NCBI GenBank assembly: GCA_947629005.1
Contig: CANRCD010000001.1
Coordinates: 1-64,000, forward strand
Source of the DNA: an uncultured Clostridia bacterium
GTDB lineage: Bacteria; Bacillota; Clostridia; UMGS1883
Reading direction: 5' to 3'
Length of the DNA stretch: 64,000 bases
Part shown: piece by piece, positions 24,687 through 32,884 of the stretch
Position numbering within the stretch: the first letter of the stretch is position 1
How the letters are laid out: every line of letters begins with the position of its first letter
Translations under genes and position numbers: made by a program
Notes under the pieces: generated by a model
What the model was told of the DNA's origin: nothing
Seen by the model: only the letters and a program-made list of their open reading frames with translations
Databases searched by the model: none

Positions 24687-26792
24687 ATGATAGTTAAACG
24701 TAAAAATATGTTTTTTCTCTCGGGGAAGGGTTTCAGCTATGTTATAAGGATAAGCGGCGAGGGCTATATCCTGCATGATTACTTCGGCGCGCAGATCTCG
24801 CCTGAACCTTACTGCGAGGAAGGACGCGGCTGGTACTGCTTCCAGGCGGCGGGCGAGGACGGAGTCTGCGTGGATGAGCTGCGCACCGAGTATCCCTGCT
24901 ACGGCCATACCGACCTTGGTACGCCCGCGCTTATGGCCGACAGGCAGCCGGTTCTTAAGTATAGGTCCTATGAAATAATTTCGGGCAAGCCCGCTCCTAA
25001 GGGGCTGCCCTCCGCGGTGGCGGACGGGGCCGAAACCCTTGTTATAACCGCCGAGGATGAGCTGCTTGGTGTTGAGGTTCGCTTGTATTACAGCGTTTAT
25101 ACCGGCGAGGGGGCGCTCTGCCGCCGCACTGAAATAACCAATCTCGCCGACGCTCCGTTGACACTCGGCGCGGCCTATTCCGCTTCGCTCGCCTTTTCGG
25201 GCTCGGACTATGAGGAAATGCACTTCGCTGGCTCTTGGGGCAGGGAGAGGCGCCCCGCATTCAACACTCTGACGCAGGGCGTATACCATATAGGCAACGC
25301 CCGCGGCGGCAGCGGACACCAAATAAACCCCTTTGTGATAATTAAGGAGAGGGGAGCGGATGAGGAGCACGGCGATTGCTACGGCTTTATGCTCGTATAC
25401 AGCGGCGATCATGCCACGGAAATCGAGGTTGACCAGCGCGGACGCACCCGCGTACATCAGGGAATTAACCCCTTCGGCTTCCGAAAAACGCTTGTAAAGG
25501 GAGAAACCTTTACATCACCGGAATGTGTTCTTGCCTACGGCTGCGGGCTGGGCTCATTGTCCCGAGCCTATCATGACTTTATACGCGATAAAATCTGCCG
25601 CGGGGAGTGGAGCAGGCGCGAGCGGCCCATTCTTATAAACAACTGGGAAGCCACATACATGGACTTTGACGAGGAAAAGCTCATGTCCATCGCTTCCCTT
25701 GCGGCTGAACTTGGGATAGAGCTCTTTGTCCTCGACGACGGATGGTTCGGCAAACGCGACAACGACCGCCGCTCACTCGGCGACTGGGTTGTAAATAAAA
25801 GCAAGATACCTTCCGGCATTGGAGGTCTCGCGGAAAAGGTCAACGCCCTCGGCCTTAAATTCGGCCTCTGGTTCGAGCCCGAGATGGTCAGTCCCGACAG
25901 CGATCTTTACCGCGCCCACCCCGACTGGGCGGTGCGCGCGCAGCGGAGCCCCGCGCTGATACGCAGTCAGCTTGTGCTCGACCTGACGCGCCCCGAGGTG
26001 CGGAAGTATGTGATTAACGCGGTCTGCTCGATGCTCGACAGCGCTAATATAGAGTATGTAAAATGGGATATGAACCGCTACATAACCGATATGCCGCGTG
26101 AAGGTTTCAATTATGAATACACCCTCGGCTTGTACGAGGTGATGGAGGCCGTGACTTCCTCGCACCCGAACGTGCTTTTCGAGGGGTGCAGCGGCGGCGG
26201 AGGCCGCTTTGACGCGGGCATACTCTGCTATATGCCGCAGATATGGACCAGCGACGACACCGACCCCTTGGAGCGTCTCTACATACAGTACGGCACCTCT
26301 TTCGGCTACCCGCCTTTGGCAATGGGCAGCCACGTTACGGAAAGCCCCAATCAGCACACTGGCCGCAGGAACTCTATGGATACCCGCGGGGCTGTTTCTA
26401 TGAGCTGCAATTTTGGCTATGAGCTCGACATAACAAAGCTCGGCATGGAGGACCGCGAGGAGATAAAGCGTCAGACCGCCCTCTGCCGAGAACTGAGAGG
26501 CCTTGTGGCTTTCGGTGATTTTTACCGTCTGCTTGACCCATTTTCGGGTAATACCGGCGGCTGGATGAGCGTTGAAAAGGATAAAAGCCGCGCTTTTGTG
26601 TTTGTAATGCGCGCTTTGTTCAGGCCCAACAGTGCCCCGCTGCGCCTGCGGCTTAAAGGGCTCGACCCCGAGGCAAGGTACCGCGCGGGCGAAGCCGAAT
26701 ATAGGGGCGATATGCTCATGAACCGCGGAATTGACATAGTCTTTCCCTTTGGGGACGGAGCTTCGGTCAGAATTATGTTAAAAAGGATTTAA
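24687..26792 (+). CDS. Alpha-galactosidase, glycoside hydrolase family 36
   Basis: 701 residues, no signal peptide, so probably intracellular. It releases terminal alpha-galactose from raffinose-type sugars or galactans. The GH36 core is clear: INNWEATYMDFDEEKL, LFVLDDGWFGKRDND, FGLWFEPEMV, nucleophile Asp in YVKWDMNRYI, SGGGGRFDAG, and the acid/base Asp in WTSDDTDPLERL. ATG 24687 follows GGAGGG. It lies 70 bp after the Wzz-like gene with no terminator between, and the MATE gene follows in 15 bp. Confidence 0.95.
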   Translation: MIVKRKNMFFLSGKGFSYVIRISGEGYILHDYFGAQISPEPYCEEGRGWYCFQAAGEDGVCVDELRTEYPCYGHTDLGTPALMADRQPVLKYRSYEIISGKPAPKGLPSAVADGAETLVITAEDELLGVEVRLYYSVYTGEGALCRRTEITNLADAPLTLGAAYSASLAFSGSDYEEMHFAGSWGRERRPAFNTLTQGVYHIGNARGGSGHQINPFVIIKERGADEEHGDCYGFMLVYSGDHATEIEVDQRGRTRVHQGINPFGFRKTLVKGETFTSPECVLAYGCGLGSLSRAYHDFIRDKICRGEWSRRERPILINNWEATYMDFDEEKLMSIASLAAELGIELFVLDDGWFGKRDNDRRSLGDWVVNKSKIPSGIGGLAEKVNALGLKFGLWFEPEMVSPDSDLYRAHPDWAVRAQRSPALIRSQLVLDLTRPEVRKYVINAVCSMLDSANIEYVKWDMNRYITDMPREGFNYEYTLGLYEVMEAVTSSHPNVLFEGCSGGGGRFDAGILCYMPQIWTSDDTDPLERLYIQYGTSFGYPPLAMGSHVTESPNQHTGRRNSMDTRGAVSMSCNFGYELDITKLGMEDREEIKRQTALCRELRGLVAFGDFYRLLDPFSGNTGGWMSVEKDKSRAFVFVMRALFRPNSAPLRLRLKGLDPEARYRAGEAEYRGDMLMNRGIDIVFPFGDGASVRIMLKRI

Positions 26793-26807
26793 GGAAGTGT
26801 CGTTCAG

Positions 26808-28157
26808 TTGAACAACAGGGATTTGACGGTCGGCAGGCCAGAGACGGTGCTTTGGAGCTTTGCCCTGCCGATGCTGCTGAGCGTAGCCTTTCAGCAGCTT
26901 TACAGCATAGCCGACAGCGTTATCGTCGGCAAGTTTGTCGGCGGAGACGCCCTTGCCGCGGTCAGCGCCTCGTATCCGCTGACTATGATTTTCATTGCCG
27001 TATCCACGGGCTTCAGCGCGGGCGCGGGCGTTGTAATTTCACGGCTTTTCGGCGGGGGAGAGCACGCCAAGATGAAAACCGCCGCCTCCACCTCCATCAT
27101 TTTCACTCTTGCGGTGAGCCTTGTCCTCACCGTTGCGGGGCTTGCGTTTTCGTCGCCTGTGCTTAGGCTGCTCGACACTCACGCCGGAATATTTGCCGAT
27201 TCGCTGCTGTATCTTAACATTTACTGCCTCGGACTTGTGTTTCTCTTTGTTTATAACATTGATAACGGCGTGTTTACCGCTATGGGCGACAGCAGAACGC
27301 CGCTGTGGCTGCTGATTTTTTCGTCCCTGCTAAATATCGCGCTTGACATTGCTTTTGTCGCGGGACTCGGCCTCGGCGTAGGCGGGGCGGCGTGGGCTAC
27401 GCTGATTGCTCAGGGCGTCAGCGCGTTGGCGGCCTCGGCGCTCCTTGCAAAGAGGCTGGCGGCCATGGCGTCCGGCGAGCGGTACAGCCGTTTTTCCTTC
27501 GCCGCTCTGCGCTCGATACTTGTTATAGCCGTTCCGAGCATACTCCAGAACAGCTTTGTTTCCGTGGGAAATTTGTTCATTCAGGCCCGCGTAAACTATT
27601 TTGGCGTGGACGTTATCGCGGGGTACGGCGCGGCGATTAAGCTAAATACCTTTGCGATTACCTGCTTCACCACCATGAGCGGCGCGGTTTCGTCCTACAC
27701 GGCTCAGAATATGGGCCGCGGCCTTATTGACCGTGTGTCGGAGGGGCTCAGGGCGGGCGTAAAAATCATTTTTATTACCGCCGCGCCCTTTGTTATCGCT
27801 TTTACCGCCTTTGGTAAGCCGCTGATGAGCCTTTTCGACAAGAGCGGCGATTCGACCATAATAGACGTGGGGCGGACGATGCTGCTCATAATCGCGCCGT
27901 TTTACTTTTTTGTGGGCGTAAAAATAGTCTGCGACGGTATCCTTCGCGGCAGCGGAGCAATTTACGCCTTCACTACGGCGACCTTCGTGGACCTTATCCT
28001 CCGAGTTGTGCTGTGCTATGTTTTCTCGGCCTTCTGGGATGAGGTGGGTATATGGCTTGCGTGGCCCGTGGGATGGATAATCTCGACTCTTATTTCCGTG
28101 GGCTTTTACCGCTCCGGCGGATGGAAAAGGCTCGCAAAGGCGGGAAGCGAACAATGA
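26808..28157 (+). CDS. MATE family efflux transporter
   Basis: 449 residues, about twelve hydrophobic helices, with the MATE signatures VGRPETVLWSFALPMLLS at the start and VGKFVGGDALAAVSASYP. It exports drugs or metabolites using Na+ or H+; the substrate is unknown. The TTG start follows AAGGAAGTG. The stop overlaps the next gene's ATG in an ATGA junction. The proximity to GH36 and a secreted hydrolase does not indicate a common function. Confidence 0.93.
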   Translation: MNNRDLTVGRPETVLWSFALPMLLSVAFQQLYSIADSVIVGKFVGGDALAAVSASYPLTMIFIAVSTGFSAGAGVVISRLFGGGEHAKMKTAASTSIIFTLAVSLVLTVAGLAFSSPVLRLLDTHAGIFADSLLYLNIYCLGLVFLFVYNIDNGVFTAMGDSRTPLWLLIFSSLLNIALDIAFVAGLGLGVGGAAWATLIAQGVSALAASALLAKRLAAMASGERYSRFSFAALRSILVIAVPSILQNSFVSVGNLFIQARVNYFGVDVIAGYGAAIKLNTFAITCFTTMSGAVSSYTAQNMGRGLIDRVSEGLRAGVKIIFITAAPFVIAFTAFGKPLMSLFDKSGDSTIIDVGRTMLLIIAPFYFFVGVKIVCDGILRGSGAIYAFTTATFVDLILRVVLCYVFSAFWDEVGIWLAWPVGWIISTLISVGFYRSGGWKRLAKAGSEQ

Positions 28158-29206
28158 AAAAAACATGGACTTTGATGGGAGTAGCCGTTGTACTTGCGGC
28201 GCTGCTCGTCTTGATAACCGGCAGTTTGGAGAATAAACCCGCGCCCACGGCCGAGGGTTTTCCCCTTGAGGTACACTTTTTGGACGTGGGTCAGGCCGAC
28301 TGCGCCCTTGTTATATGCGAGGGCGAAACCCTGCTCGTTGACGGCGGCAACCGCGAGGACTCATCGCTGCTCTATTCCTACCTCCGCGACCATTCGGTCA
28401 CATATATTAACCACATTGTGGCCACTCACCCTCATGAGGACCATATCGGCGGGCTTCAGGCGGCGCTGTCGGCCGCGGGCGCGGGCGATGTGTATTCGCC
28501 GGTAGAAGAGTCCGACAACGGCTTTTTCATCAGCCTAAAAAGAAAGCTTGACAGCAGCGGGATTCCGCTGGTAGTTCCGTCTGTGGGCGACAGCTTCACC
28601 GTGGGCGGCGCAAAGGCCGTTTTCCTTGGGCCAACGCGGTTTTCCGAGGAGGAGAACGACAACTCGCTCGTATTTCGTTTAGATTACGGCAATGTTTCGT
28701 TTCTCTTTACCGGCGACGCTGAAACCGCTGAGGAAAACGATATGCTTGAAAGCGGCGCAAATGTCGGGGCTACCGTGCTGAAGGTGGGCCACCACGGCAG
28801 CGCGGGCTCGTCGGGCTACGCCTTCCTGAGAGCGGTATCGCCGGCCTACGCGGTCATTTCTACAGAGAATAACTCCCGTTACGGACATCCTCACGATGCG
28901 ACGCTCTCGCGCCTGAGCGACGTGAACGCGGTGATTTACCGCACCGATAAGTGCGGCACGGTGATTTTCCGCAGCGACGGCGAGGCCATAGCCATCGAAA
29001 CTGAAAAGGACGGGGCAGCGCAGGCCGCCTCGGGTGAAAACAGCGGCGAAGCGCCTATGTATATCGGCAACATTTCGAGCGGAGTATATCATCTGCCCAC
29101 CTGCCGATCGCTTCCCGCCGAGCATAACCGTATAAACTTTTATTCCCTTGAGGAGGCTCTAAATTCAGGCTACAGGCCCTGCGGCTTTTGCGATCCGGCG
29201 GGTTAA
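28154..29206 (+). CDS. Secreted ComEC-like metallo-beta-lactamase hydrolase with Ada-like zinc tail
   Basis: 350 residues. A single N-terminal hydrophobic segment (about 6-22, signal or anchor) is followed by a metallo-beta-lactamase domain of the ComEC/Rec2 C-terminal type: HFLDVGQADCALV, ATHPHEDHIGGL, FLFTGDAE and VGHHGSAGSS. A short tail has YIGNISSGVYHLPTCRSLP and GYRPCGFCDP, two Cys pairs as in the Ada metal-binding domain. Such stand-alone proteins are common in clostridia; nuclease activity is inferred. ATG 28154 overlaps the MATE stop. Starts further upstream would lie inside the MATE gene. Confidence 0.9.
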   Translation: MKKTWTLMGVAVVLAALLVLITGSLENKPAPTAEGFPLEVHFLDVGQADCALVICEGETLLVDGGNREDSSLLYSYLRDHSVTYINHIVATHPHEDHIGGLQAALSAAGAGDVYSPVEESDNGFFISLKRKLDSSGIPLVVPSVGDSFTVGGAKAVFLGPTRFSEEENDNSLVFRLDYGNVSFLFTGDAETAEENDMLESGANVGATVLKVGHHGSAGSSGYAFLRAVSPAYAVISTENNSRYGHPHDATLSRLSDVNAVIYRTDKCGTVIFRSDGEAIAIETEKDGAAQAASGENSGEAPMYIGNISSGVYHLPTCRSLPAEHNRINFYSLEEALNSGYRPCGFCDPAG

Positions 29207-29215
29207 AAAATATAT

Positions 29216-29244
29216 TTGACAAATGAGTAAAAACGTGGTAAAAT
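29216..29244 (+). promoter_or_regulatory. Promoter of the SH3-domain gene
   Basis: TTGACA (29216-29221), 17 bp, TAAAAT (29239-29244), TGG extended. Confidence 0.82.
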
Positions 29245-29295
29245 GAAAATAAATAGAATAATAATCGCTAATTGACACAAATGGAGGGCTCCATT

Positions 29296-30201
29296 ATGAA
29301 AAAAGCTATTGCGCTGATAGCGGCGCTGCTTGTCGCGTTGACGGCGGCGGCCGTGGCGCTTGTCACCTGCGAGGCAAAAAGTCAGAACATAAAGCTGGCT
29401 GAAAAGGCAATGGATATGGGCAATTACGAGCGCGCGAAAAGGCTTTACACCTTCGCCATTGAACGTGGGGAGGCGGGTGAAGAGGACGAAAGGGCGCTGA
29501 GTATAATCAACGCTTATATCGACGCCTCCGCATGTCTTAAATCTGAGGATTTTGCCGCGGGTCTTGAAATTCTCGACGACTGTATATACGATTATAGCTC
29601 GCTCGCTATCCGCGATGATATGGATAAGCTCTACAGTAAGCTCACCAGCGGCAAGTATGCCGATGAGCGTATCAAGGCCCTGAGCGGCGTCGTCAACGCC
29701 GGCGACTATGAGCGGGCGCGTACCATGGTTCAGGAGATAAGCCAGCTCACTCTTACCGACGCTCAGCAGGACAGCCTTTATTCCATCACAAGGCAGATGA
29801 CTGGTGCGGAGGAGGATATTCCCATCAGCCGGCCGGATGGTGAAGATGATGAGAAGGATAAGGAGGACGACGAGGACAGCGGCGACGACGACAGCAAGGA
29901 TAAGGACAGCGACGGCGATAAGAACGAAGGTAGCGGCAGCGACGATAAGGACGGCGGCAGCTCAGGCGACGAAGAACATAAGGACGTACCTGTCGAGGCT
30001 GTCAGCGACGGCGATTCCCTGTTTGTGCTGACCGGCGTCAACCTCCGGCCCGAGCCCACTACTGACAGCGAGGTTATCGACGTTGTGCCCGCAGGCGCAG
30101 AGGTAACGTATCTTGGCGAAATGGAGCACGGCTTTTATAAAATTGAATATAACGGCCGTGTGGGTTACGTTTACAGCGATTATGTGCGGCAAAACAATTA
30201 G
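29296..30201 (+). CDS. Secreted TPR-like/SH3b protein with acidic linker
   Basis: 301 residues. The order is a signal peptide or anchor (1-25), a helical TPR-like part (about 30-165, with MGNYERAKRLYTFAI and AGDYERARTMVQEI as two related units), an extreme Asp/Glu/Lys/Ser/Gly linker (about 180-240), and a C-terminal bacterial SH3b domain (GVNLRPEPTTDSEVIDVVP ... YNGRVGYVYSDYV). It probably binds peptidoglycan and holds a partner at the wall. ATG 29296 follows GGAGGGC. Its relation to the following pyk gene is only positional. Confidence 0.85.
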   Translation: MKKAIALIAALLVALTAAAVALVTCEAKSQNIKLAEKAMDMGNYERAKRLYTFAIERGEAGEEDERALSIINAYIDASACLKSEDFAAGLEILDDCIYDYSSLAIRDDMDKLYSKLTSGKYADERIKALSGVVNAGDYERARTMVQEISQLTLTDAQQDSLYSITRQMTGAEEDIPISRPDGEDDEKDKEDDEDSGDDDSKDKDSDGDKNEGSGSDDKDGGSSGDEEHKDVPVEAVSDGDSLFVLTGVNLRPEPTTDSEVIDVVPAGAEVTYLGEMEHGFYKIEYNGRVGYVYSDYVRQNN

Positions 30202-30248
30202 CATAAAAATATAAATATCAGGAAAATATAAAGAGGACGGGAAATTCT

Positions 30249-32003
30249 ATGCGTAGAACAAAAATCGTCTGCACGCTTGGCCCTGCCACGGACGATCCGG
30301 CAGTGCTGAAAAAACTGATGCTTCGCGGCATGAATGTGGCGAGGCTGAACTTTTCGCACGGCACACATGATGACCACCTTGTTCGCATGAACGCCGTAAA
30401 GCAAATGCGCGAGGAGCTTAATCTTCCGGTCGCCATCATGCTTGACACCAAAGGCCCCGAAATACGTGTCAAAACCTTTAAGGGAGGCAGCGCCGAACTC
30501 GTTACCGGCGGTCAGTATATCCTGACGACCGACGACGTGGAGGGCGACGGCGAGCGTGCCGGCGTAACCTATCCGGCGTTGCCCGATGAGCTTAAAATAG
30601 GCAGCCGCATTTTAATCGACGACGGACTTATCGAGCTTGAGGTTCAGAATATCAGGAAGCCTGACATTATATGTAAAGTAATCAACGGCGGAACGCTGCG
30701 CAACCGCAAGAGTATAAACCTGCCCGACACCCACATTGAGATGCCCTATATGAACGAGGGCGATAGGAGCGACATTGTTTTCGGCGTTGAGCAGGGCGTA
30801 GACTTTATCGCGGCCTCTTTCGTGCGCAATGCCTTTGATGTGCTTGAAATCAGGAAAATACTTGAGGATCACGGCGGCGACGACATTATGATAATCGCCA
30901 AAATAGAGAACCGAGAGGGCGTCGATCATATTGACGAGATACTGAACGTGGCCGACGGCGTCATGGTCGCCCGCGGCGACATGGGCGTTGAGATAGCGAT
31001 GGAGGAGCTGCCAAGAATTCAGAAGATGCTCATCAAAAAGTGCTGTGCCGCGGGAAAGATTTCAATCACCGCCACGCAGATGCTTGAATCCATGATAGTT
31101 AATCCCCGCCCCACAAGGGCCGAGGTTACCGACATTGCCAACGCCATTTATGACGGCACCAGCGCAATAATGCTCAGCGGCGAGACCGCCGCCGGTAAGC
31201 ACCCCGTCGAAGCTGTCACTACCATGGCCAAGATAGCCAAAACCACTGAGGAATCAATCGACTATAAGACTCTGTTTGTGGAAAACACAGAGGGCAGCGA
31301 GATATCCATCACAAACGCTATCAGTCATGCTACCTGTACGACGGCTGTGGATCTCGGCGCGGCGGCCATAATCACCGTAACGCAGGCGGGCTACACCGCC
31401 AGAATGATAAGTAAGTTTCGCCCGAGCTGCCCTATCATCGCGCCTACTACCAGCGAGAGAAACTACCGTCAGCTCGCGCTCTCGTGGGGCATAATCCCTG
31501 CGAAAAGCAAGCTGTGCGCCTCGATTGACGAGCTGTTTGACTATGCGGTTGATATTGCCAAGGCCACAGGTATTGTGTCCGACGGCGATGTTGTGGTGAT
31601 AACAGGCGGAGCTCCGGTTGGCGTCAGCGGCACGACAAATATACTAAAGGTTCATCTTGTGGGCGATGTGCTTGTGCAAGGCGTCTGCGCTAATAAGCTC
31701 AATGTAAGCGGCGAGCTGTTTGTGACCTCGAACCCCGAAGCCGATATGGCCGGTTTCCGCGACGGAATGATACTTTGCGTGCCAAAGACTACTAACTCCA
31801 TGCTGCCGATAATCAAGCGTTCCTCCGGCATAATATGCGAGGAGGACGGCGTAGGCTGCCACGCCAGCATTGTGGGACTCGCTTTGGACATACCGGCGCT
31901 TGTGGGCGCGAAGAACGCCACCAAGCTGCTAAAGAGCGGAACCGTTGTCACTATTGACGGAGCGCAGGGCACAGTTTATGGCGGAACTACCAAACTTATG
32001 TAA
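30249..32003 (+). CDS. pyk: Pyruvate kinase with C-terminal PEP-utilising domain
   Basis: 584 residues, the long Firmicutes type. The barrel has TKIVCTLGPATDD, ARLNFSHGTHDDH, LDTKGPEIRV, the catalytic IIAKIENREGVDHIDEI with VARGDMGVEI, and TATQMLESM. The extra C-terminal domain (about 485-584) is the PEP-utilising swivelling domain, with SSGIICEEDGVGCHASIVG; it carries a TxxxGxxCHAS-like loop with the His but is usually non-catalytic here. Glycolysis, ATP-forming. It probably shares transcription with the upstream gene, as no promoter is visible in the 47-bp gap. Confidence 0.97.
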   Translation: MRRTKIVCTLGPATDDPAVLKKLMLRGMNVARLNFSHGTHDDHLVRMNAVKQMREELNLPVAIMLDTKGPEIRVKTFKGGSAELVTGGQYILTTDDVEGDGERAGVTYPALPDELKIGSRILIDDGLIELEVQNIRKPDIICKVINGGTLRNRKSINLPDTHIEMPYMNEGDRSDIVFGVEQGVDFIAASFVRNAFDVLEIRKILEDHGGDDIMIIAKIENREGVDHIDEILNVADGVMVARGDMGVEIAMEELPRIQKMLIKKCCAAGKISITATQMLESMIVNPRPTRAEVTDIANAIYDGTSAIMLSGETAAGKHPVEAVTTMAKIAKTTEESIDYKTLFVENTEGSEISITNAISHATCTTAVDLGAAAIITVTQAGYTARMISKFRPSCPIIAPTTSERNYRQLALSWGIIPAKSKLCASIDELFDYAVDIAKATGIVSDGDVVVITGGAPVGVSGTTNILKVHLVGDVLVQGVCANKLNVSGELFVTSNPEADMAGFRDGMILCVPKTTNSMLPIIKRSSGIICEEDGVGCHASIVGLALDIPALVGAKNATKLLKSGTVVTIDGAQGTVYGGTTKLM

Positions 32004-32044
32004 ATTATTATAATTTTTGTATGGAAATTTGTGCATATTTATCA

Positions 32045-32073
32045 TTGACGCGCAGAAAAACATAATGTATAAT
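32045..32073 (+). promoter_or_regulatory. Promoter of the SCP2-tail gene
   Basis: TTGACG (32045-32050), 17 bp, TATAAT (32068-32073). Confidence 0.82.
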
Positions 32074-32108
32074 TTATACTATCTTAAAGTGCATAGGAGG
32101 AATATCCA

Positions 32109-32612
32109 ATGACTTATCAGGAAATTTTCGAAACTGTTAAAAAGGCGCTTTCCAAGGCTAAGGCTAAGGCCGTGAGCGGCAACGTCGCTTTTGAATTTGA
32201 CATTGTCGGTGAGGGCGAAGGCAAGTTCTACATTGAGGTTAAGGACGGCAACGTGAATATCGAGCCGTACAACTACTACGATAACGACGCCCGCCTTGAG
32301 GCCGACGCCGATACCTTTATCAAGATCGCTACCGGAGCTCTTAAGCCCGAGACCGCTTATGCCGACGGTCAGCTTAAGATTGACGGCGACGTTGGCAAGG
32401 CGCTTGAGCTTAAGGCTCTTGTGGAGAGCGTTCCCGCTCCCAGAAAAAGAACGGCAGCCGCCGATAAGAAGCCCGCGGAGAAAAAGCCTTCCGCTAAAAA
32501 GGCCGCCAAGGCCGAGCCCGAAAAGAAGGCCGAGGCAGCCGCTCCCGTAAAGGCCGAGCCCGTTAAGGAGGACTTGCCCACCGCAAAAAAAGCGGCTGCG
32601 AAAAAAGCCTGA
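32109..32612 (+). CDS. SCP2-like domain protein with histone-H1-like tail
   Basis: 167 residues. Residues 1-105 look like a SCP2 sterol-carrier fold (FYIEVKDGNVNIEPYNYYDN, then ADADTFIKIATGALKPETA and KIDGDVGKALELKAL). Residues 112-167 are a low-complexity Lys/Ala/Pro tail (EKKPSAKKAAKAEPEKK) resembling histone H1 or bacterial Hc1 tails. SCP2 domains bind hydrophobic ligands; the tail suggests nucleic acid or polyanion binding. The combination is unusual and its role is unknown. Strong ribosome site AGGAGGAA, own promoter and terminator. Confidence 0.8.
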   Translation: MTYQEIFETVKKALSKAKAKAVSGNVAFEFDIVGEGEGKFYIEVKDGNVNIEPYNYYDNDARLEADADTFIKIATGALKPETAYADGQLKIDGDVGKALELKALVESVPAPRKRTAAADKKPAEKKPSAKKAAKAEPEKKAEAAAPVKAEPVKEDLPTAKKAAAKKA

Positions 32613-32653
32613 GTTAAAAAGGCATTAAATGTACAAATAAGTGATTGACATGG

Positions 32654-32685
32654 GCGGCGCGTCTTTTTGGCGCGCCGCTTTTTTG
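32654..32685 (+). terminator. Terminator of the SCP2-tail gene
   Basis: GCGGCGCG (32654-32661) pairs with CGCGCCGC (32671-32678), then six T. Confidence 0.85.
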
Positions 32686-32724
32686 CCCGCTCAAGAAAAT
32701 AAAACGCTTTTTTTCAAAAAACTC

Positions 32725-32753
32725 TTGACAAACAGAGGAAAGAGTTGTATAAT
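32725..32753 (+). promoter_or_regulatory. metQ operon promoter P1
   Basis: TTGACA (32725-32730), 17 bp, TATAAT (32748-32753), a perfect match. Confidence 0.85.
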
Positions 32754-32773
32754 ATCTTCAACCTATAGGAATA

Positions 32774-32840
32774 GTATGTTAAAGACGCGGCAAAAAATCC
32801 TTGACAAAAAGAGGGGACAGTGCTATAATTTTTAACATAC
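32774..32840 (+). promoter_or_regulatory. metQ operon promoter P2 flanked by an inverted repeat
   Basis: TTGACA (32801-32806), 17 bp, TATAAT (32824-32829), TGC extended. Arms GTATGTTAAA (32774-32783) and TTTAACATAC (32831-32840) are exact reverse complements placed before the -35 and at the transcription start. They are possible operator half-sites. No SAM riboswitch or T-box is visible in the short leader. Confidence 0.72.
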
Positions 32841-32884
32841 ATAGCGCGAGTCGCAAACATATTTTTTGAAAGAAGGTAAACAAA

